Source: Pollutimonas sp. M17 (GTDB lineage Bacteria; Pseudomonadota; Gammaproteobacteria; Burkholderiales; Burkholderiaceae_B). Taken from it: a stretch of DNA of 64,000 nucleotides. Positions within the stretch are counted from its first letter, which is position 1. Each line of letters starts with the position of its first letter. Below are positions 28,342-38,479 of the stretch, piece by piece. The notes beneath the pieces were generated by a model. The model saw nothing but the letters and a program-made list of their open reading frames with translations, ran no database searches and was not told where the DNA came from. The DNA lies in NCBI RefSeq assembly GCF_025836975.1, contig NZ_CP107548.1:2232001-2296000 (forward strand). The letters run 5' to 3'. The position numbers and the translations under genes are program-made.

Positions 28342-31300
28342 ATGAAGAAACGGAACACGCTCACTCTGGCCATGGTGTTTGCACTGGCAGCCCAAAACGC
28401 CGCAGCCTACGAAAGCCAGCTGGTTCGCCGCCCCGACGGAGAGGCGATCTTCGAATTGCGCTTCTTCAATGTGGGCGACGGTCCATTCATGATCAACGGA
28501 TCGAATCCTCCTTTTGAATCCACCTGGAACCTGAACGCGGACCAGAAGGATAAGATCATGACCGCCATGCAGTACTGGGCGGAAGTCATCAACCCCGCTC
28601 CGGGGCAATTGCCGGCCATCGTCAATATCGGCACGATCGACGGCAACAACGCCTATGGATCCGGCGGCTCCAATGAAGAAGAGCCCGTCTCGCTGACCAA
28701 TATCCAGGCCGCCCTGCTGAACCAGGAAGTCGACGAGTTGGTCTACGGCTCGCATGCGCAATTCGTGATGGGCAAGCTGAACTGGGACGAGACCGCCTAT
28801 TTGCCTTCGCAAGTTCCTATGACCGGCAAGTTCGAGTTGATGCCCACCGCGTTGCATGAGCTCGCGCACGGCCTGGGCGTATCCAGCTCCGCTTACGACC
28901 GGGACGGCGAAAACACGGACACCCCTTACTTCCAGCCGTCACTGACCACCTGGGACACTCTGTTGCGCGATGACAACGGCAATCCGGCCAGGCCGGGGCA
29001 AGCCATACTTTGCGGCCCTTGTGCAAACGACACAAGCGATCCCACCGCTTTCGACGCCCGGCTGGATCGCGCCTACCTGACGGGCAGGCATATCGATGAA
29101 GTGCTGGCCGGCAGCATGCCGGGAGTACCGGTCAGCAACCTGGCCCACGGCGGCGTCGATCCCGCCTACATGAGCCATATCGAACTCAAGAACAGCGCGA
29201 TGAGCCACCAGGACTACCGCAACTACACCAGCTTCATGGAAGCCGAGCTGGCCATCATGCAGGACCTGGGCTACGACATCGACCGGCGCAACTTCTTCGG
29301 TTATTCCATCTACAACGACAACCAGACCGTCGTCAACGATCACGGCTACTTCCAGCGCAACGCCCAGGGAACCGCTTACCTGCCCGGCACCTACAACACC
29401 GCCATGCTGGGACTGGGCCTGCACGTTTATGGCAGCCACAACACCGTCTATCAACGTGCCGACCTGCTCACCAGGGGGGCGGGCGGAGCCGGCATCCGCG
29501 TGGACGGCCGGGACAACACCATCGTCATCCAACCCGGAACCCGCATCCACGCCGACGGCCTGAATGGGCGCGGCCTGGCCTTCGCCTACGGGCGCGACCA
29601 CAATCTCATCCAGCGCGGCGACGTCCAGGCCCTGGGCGAACTGGGCATCGCCGCCAGTTTCGACTTCGGCAACAATGCGATAGGCAGCGATGTGGAATAC
29701 CGCGGGTCTTACATACAAGACGTCAATGGCGCACCTATGGCCACCCCGCTGGATGAGCTGAACGGAGCCCTGGTCGACCGCTACGACCTGACCGGACACC
29801 TGGCCGGAACCGCGGCGGCCATCTATATTTCGTCCAATGCCCTGGTCAACCAGATCAACGTCATGCGCGGCGCGCAGATCCAGGGCGACATCATCTCGCT
29901 CTACAAGCAGGAAGATGAAAATGGCGATCCGCGCCTGACCCGGCTCAGCTTTGGCCAATTGCCGGACACGCTGGGCCGCGCCACCGGCCAGTCCGATGCG
30001 GCGTTCTCGCTGCGCTACCAGGGCAATATCCAGGGCCAGAATATCGCCCTCTCCGCACAGGGAGGCCACACTTCGCTGAACGGCGATCACGATCTGCACA
30101 GCGTGCGCGTCGATTCCGGCGCCACCCTGGCCGGCAACAGCCGCTATACCCTCCAGGCGGGCCAGCTCTTTGTCAATGACGGCACGGTGTCGCCAGGAAA
30201 CTCGCTGGGACGCATCGACATCGTCGGCGATTATCAGCAAGGATCCACGGGCACGCTGCAAATGGAGGTCGATGCGCAAGGCGGACATGACATCCTGGCC
30301 GTCAGCGGCCATGCCGACCTGGACGGCCGATTGGCCCTGTCGCCGTTGCAGGACTGGTATCCCTCGGATTGGAGCGCAAGCTTCGATCAGCTCGTCCAGG
30401 CCAACACGACCGCCGGCGCCTTCAGCACCGTACTTGCCGTATCGTCTTCGCCCACCCTGTCCTTCCAGGCGATCGGGACGGGCGGCGGTTCGTACCAGCT
30501 TAGCGCGGCCCGTCCGGCCCAGGCCTACAGCCGCTATGCCCGGGACGCCAACAGCCATGGGGTCGGACTGACCCTGGACCGGATTTCCGGTATCGCGCGG
30601 GCCGGCATCCAGCCCTTGTACAAGGCGCTGGACTTCTCCGCCCCCGACGGCAGCGGCATCGCCGCCGCACTGGAACCCTTGTCCGGGGCGGCCTACAGCG
30701 CCCTGTTGGCCGGCGGCCTGCAGCGCGAGCGGCAGATCGCCCAGATAGCGGGCGACCAGCAGCCGGCCGGCATTCAGCCCGACAGCCAATGGCGCGCCTA
30801 CGCCGCAGCCTTCGGGGCCGGCGCATGGCAAAAGCGGCAAGGCGACCAGCTTGCCTATGACGCATCCACTTACGGCGCCGTCTTCGGCACTCGATCCCGG
30901 CGCAATGACTGGACCTTGGGCATCTATGGCGCACTGAGTCAGCAGACGGTAAAGCTGCGCGATGAACAGCGCGGCACGGGCCGCTCCAGCGCCCTGCATC
31001 TGGGCTTGCAGGCCCGCCACGCGCCGGATCCCCTGGCCGGACCTTACCTGTTCGGACAAGGCCAGATCGGCATCAAAGAAGGAAAAATGGATCGCAACGT
31101 AAGCATCGGCCAGTATCAAGGCAGGCACCACGCCGATTGGACCGGCTACAGCGGCGCGCTCAGCCTGGGCGGAGGCTACAACTGGGCGCTCTCGCCCGCC
31201 TGGAGCGCCGGGCCCGTCGCCTCCTTGGACTACACCTACCTGCACCGTCCCGGGCTGACCGAATCCGGCAGCGAGGCAAGCCGCCTGACGCTGGAGTCGG

Positions 31301-31635
31301 CCGGTTTCTCCTCACTGCGCGCCAGCCTGGGCGCGGGAGCCAGCCTGAATCTGCCGCTACGGAACGATGCCATGCTCACGGCGCAGATGCAGGTCGCCTG
31401 GGAGCGAGAACTGCTGAACCGGAGCATCAGCCAGCACGCTCACTTCGCCGCTTATCCGGACCAGCCCTTCAGTACCCGCAATACCATCGTGAGTGCCGAT
31501 GCCCTGGCCATCAGGGGCGCCTTGCACTATGCCGCCACCCCGACGCTAAGCCTGAGCGCCAGCCTGTCCAGCCAATTCCTGCGCGCCGGCTACCGCTCGC
31601 TTACCGGCAACCTTGCCCTGAACTGGAAGTTCTGA
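28342..31635 (+). CDS. Autotransporter with HExxH metalloprotease-like passenger
   Basis: This is a 1,097-residue type V secreted protein. It has a signal peptide (MKKRNTLTLAMVFALAAQNAAA), then an N-terminal domain of about 320 residues carrying HELAHGLGVSS (His172, Glu173, His176), a zincin-type zinc site, with later Met-turn-like AMSHQDY. A beta-helical passenger follows (about 330-690, ending NDGTVSPGNSLGRIDI). The C-terminal 280 residues form an autotransporter beta-barrel that ends in aromatic Phe (LNWKF). The third zinc ligand is not the usual metzincin His, since Ser occupies that place. A secreted or surface protease is inferred; the substrate is unknown. It is monocistronic. Confidence 0.88.
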   Translation: MKKRNTLTLAMVFALAAQNAAAYESQLVRRPDGEAIFELRFFNVGDGPFMINGSNPPFESTWNLNADQKDKIMTAMQYWAEVINPAPGQLPAIVNIGTIDGNNAYGSGGSNEEEPVSLTNIQAALLNQEVDELVYGSHAQFVMGKLNWDETAYLPSQVPMTGKFELMPTALHELAHGLGVSSSAYDRDGENTDTPYFQPSLTTWDTLLRDDNGNPARPGQAILCGPCANDTSDPTAFDARLDRAYLTGRHIDEVLAGSMPGVPVSNLAHGGVDPAYMSHIELKNSAMSHQDYRNYTSFMEAELAIMQDLGYDIDRRNFFGYSIYNDNQTVVNDHGYFQRNAQGTAYLPGTYNTAMLGLGLHVYGSHNTVYQRADLLTRGAGGAGIRVDGRDNTIVIQPGTRIHADGLNGRGLAFAYGRDHNLIQRGDVQALGELGIAASFDFGNNAIGSDVEYRGSYIQDVNGAPMATPLDELNGALVDRYDLTGHLAGTAAAIYISSNALVNQINVMRGAQIQGDIISLYKQEDENGDPRLTRLSFGQLPDTLGRATGQSDAAFSLRYQGNIQGQNIALSAQGGHTSLNGDHDLHSVRVDSGATLAGNSRYTLQAGQLFVNDGTVSPGNSLGRIDIVGDYQQGSTGTLQMEVDAQGGHDILAVSGHADLDGRLALSPLQDWYPSDWSASFDQLVQANTTAGAFSTVLAVSSSPTLSFQAIGTGGGSYQLSAARPAQAYSRYARDANSHGVGLTLDRISGIARAGIQPLYKALDFSAPDGSGIAAALEPLSGAAYSALLAGGLQRERQIAQIAGDQQPAGIQPDSQWRAYAAAFGAGAWQKRQGDQLAYDASTYGAVFGTRSRRNDWTLGIYGALSQQTVKLRDEQRGTGRSSALHLGLQARHAPDPLAGPYLFGQGQIGIKEGKMDRNVSIGQYQGRHHADWTGYSGALSLGGGYNWALSPAWSAGPVASLDYTYLHRPGLTESGSEASRLTLESAGFSSLRASLGAGASLNLPLRNDAMLTAQMQVAWERELLNRSISQHAHFAAYPDQPFSTRNTIVSADALAIRGALHYAATPTLSLSASLSSQFLRAGYRSLTGNLALNWKF

Positions 31636-32023
31636 TCGACATATGGTCGCGGCGCAAAGCACAGCTGGCTCACAGGGCATGAGGCATGCTATATTTTTTG
31701 CAAGCGGCCTCCGCCCGATCGGACAGCGCCCTATACCCAAATCCGCATAGCAAGAAATCCGCATGACATCGTTTGCCCACTGCAAATCGCCCGCCTTGAC
31801 CGCGCACCACGCGGCGGACGGTGCGCGTGCCGCAAACCCGCCCCCCTCTTCCGTCGCACCTCCGGCGAACATCGCCGCGGCAAGCCTGCATCCGCCGCGC
31901 GCCATCGCCCAGGGCTGATTCACAGCCCGCCACCCGGCCCCGTCCTCCATGCTTGACTTCGGCTGACGCCGTTGCGTCAGCCGGGCGGACGGGCCTGCTT
32001 CCCATTCGACGGTTGAGTTCAAC
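31636..32023. other. Gene-free stretch with an 8-bp hairpin before the EamA gene
   Basis: No convincing gene lies here. A perfect GGCTGACG/CGTCAGCC stem with a 6-nt loop is at 31961-31982, 41 bp before the EamA start, and could be a leader structure or the end of a short transcript. A 51-codon open frame at 31763-31918 lacks a ribosome-binding site and is not claimed. A TATATT at about 31690 could be a -10 without a visible -35. Confidence 0.5.
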
Positions 32024-32893
32024 ATGACCACAAAATCCCCCGCATGGTCCGCCTATGCCGCCATGTCCATTTTCGTGCTGCTCTGGGGCAGCGCGGCCAT
32101 CTTCACCCGCTGGGGCCTGGACCACGGCTCCGTCTTTGCACTGCTTATCCTGCGCTTCGCGCTGGCATTGGGTGCGCTCCTGCTGATCGGGCTGCCCGGC
32201 AGGCGCTGGCTGCCGGCCCCGGGAACACGCCGCCAAGTCGCCGCGACGGGACTGCTGCTGATAGGCAGCTACTCCGTCTGCTATTTCCAGGCCATGGCGC
32301 ATGGCATCACCCCCGGCCTGCTGGCCACCCTGCTGGGCGTCCAGCCCATTCTTACCCTCTTGCTGACCGAGAGGCGTTATTCCCCCTGGCGGCTCGCCGG
32401 CCTGCTGCTGGCCCTGTCCGGCCTGACGCTGGTGGTTTACCAGAGCCTGGCCCGCGCGCATTTCTCGGGACTGGGCATGGCTTTTGCGCTGGCGGCCCTG
32501 CTATCCATGACCCTGGGCGCCATGCTGCAAAAGCGCAGCCGGCAGGCGCCCGCGCAGGTGCTGCCATTGCAATACGCCGCGACCCTTGGCCTGTGCCTGC
32601 TCCTGGCCCCCTTCCAGCCCTTCCATGTCGAGTGGACCGCGGGCTTCCTGATCTCCCTGCTCTGGCTGGGCCTGCTGATTTCCGTGGCGGCCCAATTGCT
32701 GCTGTACCGGATGATACGCAGCGGCAACCTGGTCAACGTCACCAGCCTGTTCTACCTGGTGCCGGTGGTCACCGCCATCCTGGACTACCTGATCCTGGGC
32801 AACGCAATGCCGCCATTGGCCCTGGCGGGCCTGGCGGCGATACTGGCCGGCCTGGCCCTGGCATTCCGGCAAACGGCGGCGAATGCCAACTGA
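32024..32893 (+). CDS. EamA family drug/metabolite exporter
   Basis: This 289-residue inner-membrane protein has about ten hydrophobic segments arranged as two EamA repeats (first FVLLWGSAAIFTRWGLDHGS, second around LGMAFALAALLSMTLGAMLQKRSRQ). The segment FYLVPVVTAILDYLILGN is typical of the end of the DMT fold. Such carriers export amino acids, metabolites or drugs; the substrate cannot be deduced. It is monocistronic, behind a 388-bp leader region with a hairpin, and convergent with clpB across repeat copy C. Confidence 0.9.
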   Translation: MTTKSPAWSAYAAMSIFVLLWGSAAIFTRWGLDHGSVFALLILRFALALGALLLIGLPGRRWLPAPGTRRQVAATGLLLIGSYSVCYFQAMAHGITPGLLATLLGVQPILTLLLTERRYSPWRLAGLLLALSGLTLVVYQSLARAHFSGLGMAFALAALLSMTLGAMLQKRSRQAPAQVLPLQYAATLGLCLLLAPFQPFHVEWTAGFLISLLWLGLLISVAAQLLLYRMIRSGNLVNVTSLFYLVPVVTAILDYLILGNAMPPLALAGLAAILAGLALAFRQTAANAN

Positions 32894-32997
32894 CAATCCC
32901 TCCGCCATCAATCTATAGCGCCTTGGCTATCGACCGCTTCCAACTAGGGCATCAAGCCGGCTATTGCGCTCGCCCACTCATCACCGACGCAGCCGGT

Positions 32998-33204
32998 GGC
33001 CGGGGGTGGGGCCCGGCCGGCGGTCAGGCAGGCGCCGCGGGCTTCCGAAGGGAAGCCGGGGGCTTTCGGCGGGCGCTGTCTGACCGGAGCGGCACGCAGT
33101 GCCGCGCAGGGAGTTCGCCCGCCACCCGGCTGGACGAGGAAGGCGCGGGTAGTCCGGCCAAGGGCCGGACCGCCAGCCGTGCCGGCAGGGCCCCACCCCC
33201 GGCC
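32998..33204 (+). repeat. Palindromic intergenic repeat, copy C
   Basis: This third copy of the family is 207 bp long. Its ends (32998-33014 and 33188-33204) are a perfect 17-bp inverted repeat, unlike those of A or B. The core is recognisable but more diverged than A against B. The internal stem arms are 33068-33075 and 33116-33123, enclosing a perfect 7-bp hairpin at 33089-33105, and an extra copy-specific hairpin (GTCCGGCC/GGCCGGAC) lies at about 33151-33169. It sits between convergent EamA and clpB genes, in a 446-bp gene-free stretch that otherwise holds only the clpB terminator. Confidence 0.85.
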
Positions 33205-33282
33205 GCCGGCGCCGCAAGAATAAATAAACCGGTAGCGTTAAATAGCCCGCCATCAGGCAAGAAACCAATAACGCCCGCCAAC

Positions 33283-33320
33283 AAAAAAAGCATGGCCGAA
33301 CCTCGGTCCGGCCATGCTTT
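33283..33320 (-). terminator. Rho-independent terminator after clpB
   Basis: On the minus strand, a 9-bp GCATGGCCG/CGGCCATGC stem, extended by A-T pairs, is followed by seven T. It begins 20 bp past the clpB stop. Confidence 0.9.
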
Positions 33321-33339
33321 CCTACCGCAACGACACAAA

Positions 33340-35934
<2,595 letters not shown>

Positions 35935-35979
35935 AATATGGTTTTCACTGAAATGGGAGAGCATGTGCTCGAATAGTGA

Positions 35980-36009
35980 ATATGTGCGGCCGGAACAGGC
36001 ATTTTCAAG
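35980..36009 (-). promoter_or_regulatory. Candidate sigma32 (RpoH) promoter for clpB
   Basis: On the minus strand, CTTGAAA (36009-36003) matches the RpoH -35 exactly, and GCACATAT (35987-35980) resembles the CCCCATNT -10, with 15 nt between. ClpB is a classical RpoH target, which supports the call. Confidence 0.62.
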
Positions 36010-36108
36010 GGCGTTTGCGGCCGCCGCGGACCGAAGGCGTTCCCCATGCTGATACTATTGCACTTGGCCCGGCCCCGCACTGACTGGCCGCCTACCTGAC
36101 ACGCCAGC

Positions 36109-37038
36109 ATGGACAAATTCAAACAACTCGAAAGCTTCGTGGCCGTTGCGACACTGGGCAGCCTGTCGGCCGCCGCCCGGGCCGAAGGCATCGCCCCGGC
36201 AATGATGGGCCGGCGCATCAGCTCGCTTGAAGCGCGCCTGGGCATCAAGCTTCTGGCGCGCTCCACCCGCCGCCTGTCCCTGACCTCGGAAGGCGCCGAA
36301 CTGTTCGAAGAGGCGCAGCGCATCCTGCGCGAACTGAATGACGCTGAATCGCGCATTTCACAGGGCAGCATACGGCCCAGCGGGCATTTGCGCGTCAGCG
36401 CGCCGGCGGGCTTCGGGCGGCGCCACGTGGCGCCGCTGATACCCGAGTTCGTCGCCGCCTACCCCGAGGTCACCGTCACCCTCGACCTCAGCGACCGCCT
36501 GGTCGATCTCATCGAAGAACGCTACGACTGCGCCATCCGCCTGGGCGAACTGGACGATTCCCAGATCGTCGGATTGCGCCTGGCCGACAACAAACGCGTC
36601 ATCGTCGCCGCTCCGTCCTACCTGCAGGAATACGGCCGCCCCAATACGCCCGACGATCTGGCGCAGCACAACTGCCTGTCTTTCGGCAACCAGGGCAATC
36701 AGGCCCGGGGGTGGCTGCTCAGGCAGGACGGGGAACTGCGCGCCGTGCGCGTCAAGGGCAATATGGCCTGCAGCGACGGATCGGTGCTGCATCAGTGGAC
36801 GCTGGCCGGCATCGGGCTGGCCTGGCGTTCTTTGTGGGAAGTCCAGGAGGACCTGGCCGAGGGGCGCCTGATCAGCGTGCTGGACGACTACGCGGCCCCG
36901 GCCAACGGCATTTTCGCCATGCTGCCCGAACGCAAGCACCTGCCCCTGCGTGTACGCCTGTTCATCGACATGGTCAAGGCGCGCTATGCATCGCCCGCCT
37001 ACTGGAATCCCACTGGCGAAAAAACCACACTCAGGTGA
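36109..37038 (+). CDS. LysR family transcriptional regulator
   Basis: This 309-residue LysR-type regulator has an N-terminal winged helix-turn-helix (residues 1-60, LGSLSAAARAEGIAPAMMGRRISSLE) and a periplasmic-binding-like effector domain (about 90-300, with the typical LDLSDRLVDLIEERYDCAIRLGEL). It is divergent from clpB, and the gene downstream is fnr, 148 bp away, so its own regulon is not evident. LysR proteins often control a neighbouring divergent gene, but clpB is an unlikely target. The ligand is unknown. Confidence 0.92.
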   Translation: MDKFKQLESFVAVATLGSLSAAARAEGIAPAMMGRRISSLEARLGIKLLARSTRRLSLTSEGAELFEEAQRILRELNDAESRISQGSIRPSGHLRVSAPAGFGRRHVAPLIPEFVAAYPEVTVTLDLSDRLVDLIEERYDCAIRLGELDDSQIVGLRLADNKRVIVAAPSYLQEYGRPNTPDDLAQHNCLSFGNQGNQARGWLLRQDGELRAVRVKGNMACSDGSVLHQWTLAGIGLAWRSLWEVQEDLAEGRLISVLDDYAAPANGIFAMLPERKHLPLRVRLFIDMVKARYASPAYWNPTGEKTTLR

Positions 37039-37071
37039 CAAGCAAGGGATTAAAAGCCCGCTACCGTATAC

Positions 37072-37085
37072 TTGATGCATGTCAT
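37072..37085 (+). promoter_or_regulatory. Degenerate Fnr box upstream of fnr
   Basis: TTGAT-GCAT-GTCAT matches the Fnr consensus TTGAT-N4-ATCAA fully in the left half and at three of five positions in the right half. It lies about 100 bp before the fnr ATG and could mediate autoregulation, but it is weak. Confidence 0.35.
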
Positions 37086-37186
37086 GGCAAGGGATGCGCC
37101 AGTCTCCCTGACTGAAAGCTTACAATGAAGCATACGGCCCTTAGCTGGCCGCCGAACCTTACTTCCTCGCCCACGAGGACGATTGA

Positions 37187-37915
37187 ATGCAGAAAAAAAT
37201 TCCTGTTACTCCCAATTCGACGCGCTGTTCCACTTGCATGCTCAGCGAAATATGCCTGCCGCTGGGCATGCCGCGCAATGATGTCGCCAAGCTGGATGAA
37301 TTGGTCAAGGAACGCATCCGCATCCCCAAGGGGAGTGCCCTGTTCCGCCTGGGCGACAAGACCGAAGCGGTGTACGGCATCCGGTCGGGCTCCCTGAAGA
37401 CCCAGCTGGAGGATTCCTCCGGCCAGGTGCAGATCACCGGCTTCCTGCTGCCCGGCGAGATCCTGGGCATGGACGGCCTGCTGGACAACACCCATGTATC
37501 CCACGCCATCGCGCTGGAAGATACCGAAGTCTGTGTCATACGCATAGACGAAATGGACCAGCTGTCGCAGCATCTTCCAGTGCTGCAGCAACAGTTCCGG
37601 CGGCTCATGAGCAAGGAAATCAGCCGTTCGCACCATCTGATCATGGCCCTGGGCGCCCTGCGGTCCGAGCAAAGGCTGGCCGCCTTCCTGGTGAACCTGT
37701 CGCAAAGGCTGGTTGTGCTGGGCTATTCGGCCAGTGAATTCATCCTGCGCATGAGCCGCGAGGAAATCGGCAACTACCTGGGCCTGACCCTGGAGACCGT
37801 CAGCCGTCTGTTTTCCCGCTTTGCGCGGGAGGGGCTGATCCGGGTCCAGCAACGCGAGGTCCACATCCTGGACATGCGCAATCTGCAGGCGCTGGCCGGC
37901 ACCGACTGCGGCTGA
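37187..37915 (+). CDS. fnr: Fnr-type oxygen-sensing transcriptional regulator
   Basis: This 242-residue Crp/Fnr-family regulator has Cys14, Cys17, Cys23 and Cys116, spaced exactly like the four 4Fe-4S ligands of E. coli Fnr (20, 23, 29, 122). It is therefore expected to bind DNA under low oxygen and lose activity when the cluster is destroyed. The C-terminal helix-turn-helix SREEIGNYLGLTLETVSRLFSRF has the Fnr recognition pattern E-xx-SR. It lies immediately beside the cbb3 oxidase cluster (convergent) and three perfect Fnr boxes occur in this window. The Bordetella counterpart is called btr. Confidence 0.94.
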   Translation: MQKKIPVTPNSTRCSTCMLSEICLPLGMPRNDVAKLDELVKERIRIPKGSALFRLGDKTEAVYGIRSGSLKTQLEDSSGQVQITGFLLPGEILGMDGLLDNTHVSHAIALEDTEVCVIRIDEMDQLSQHLPVLQQQFRRLMSKEISRSHHLIMALGALRSEQRLAAFLVNLSQRLVVLGYSASEFILRMSREEIGNYLGLTLETVSRLFSRFAREGLIRVQQREVHILDMRNLQALAGTDCG

Positions 37916-37940
37916 GGGCCGCCCCGCCGCTACGCGGCGG

Positions 37941-38195
37941 TTATTGCTCTATGGGATCGCCGAACTCGTCGACCAGCTGGCCGCGAGGCGCCAGGTGCAG
38001 GCTCAGGGCGCTGGACAAGGCGGCCATCAGCCAGAAAAGAAAGAATCCCCCCGCATACACTTGCTGGCGAGTAGCTTCCATATAGCCGAAAAAGGCGATA
38101 TCCAGGGGATCGACCATGGCGAATACCGCTGCACTGGTGGCCGCGCCCACCAGGAACGAAGGCCATAAAATCCACATCAATGAACGCCACCGCAT
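37941..38195 (-). CDS. Small membrane protein of the cbb3 oxidase cluster
   Basis: This 84-residue protein has two predicted membrane helices (SLMWILWPSFLVGAATSAAVFA and QQVYAGGFFLFWLMAALSSAL). GGGAG-like sequence GGGAG sits 8 nt before the ATG. It is the last gene of the ccoNOQPG-fixH run, 30 bp after fixH, so it is likely cotranscribed and may help cytochrome oxidase assembly or stability. I do not recognise a characterised family; similarly sized membrane proteins often follow fixH in Burkholderiales. Its 3' end faces fnr across 25 bp. Confidence 0.75.
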   Translation of the reverse strand: MRWRSLMWILWPSFLVGAATSAAVFAMVDPLDIAFFGYMEATRQQVYAGGFFLFWLMAALSSALSLHLAPRGQLVDEFGDPIEQ

Positions 38196-38225
38196 AAAGG
38201 TCTCCCGTCGTATTCTTTTGCTTGC

Positions 38226-38462
38226 CTAAGGTTTTGAAGGCGGCGGAGTCTGGGTTTGCTTGCTGACGACCAGGCCGCGCTTGACGCCCCCGTCGGTAAT
38301 GGCCTGATCCCCAAAATTCTGCACCGCCAGCACAATGGTAATGATACAGCCAACGACGGCCGCCGCCGGGCCGGCCATGAGTATCCATGGCCAGGGCTCC
38401 CGCCACCAGGGCTTGCTGCTGTTTTCGGGCCCATTCGCGCCAGTGGGTTGGGTGTCGGACAT
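38226..38462 (-). CDS. fixH: FixH family protein (short form)
   Basis: This 78-residue protein has one membrane anchor (PWPWILMAGPAAAVVGCIITIVLAV) preceded by the typical KPWWREPWPW motif and followed by a short periplasmic tail with KRGLVV. FixH proteins assist cbb3 oxidase biogenesis with the CcoI copper pump. Classical FixH is about twice this length, so the periplasmic domain is reduced here. I choose ATG 38462, because GGAGG stands 7 nt ahead; an upstream ATG at 38483 overlaps the ccoG stop but lacks such a site. Confidence 0.8.
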   Translation of the reverse strand: MSDTQPTGANGPENSSKPWWREPWPWILMAGPAAAVVGCIITIVLAVQNFGDQAITDGGVKRGLVVSKQTQTPPPSKP

Positions 38463-38479
38463 GGTGCTGCCTCCTGGAA

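Noticed and set aside
31763-31918. 51-codon frame before the EamA gene
   Set aside because: It has no ribosome-binding site, biased Ala/Pro composition and no family resemblance.
36109-37038. LysR gene as regulator of clpB
   Set aside because: Divergent position would allow it, but clpB has an RpoH-type promoter and no inverted LysR site was seen in the interval.
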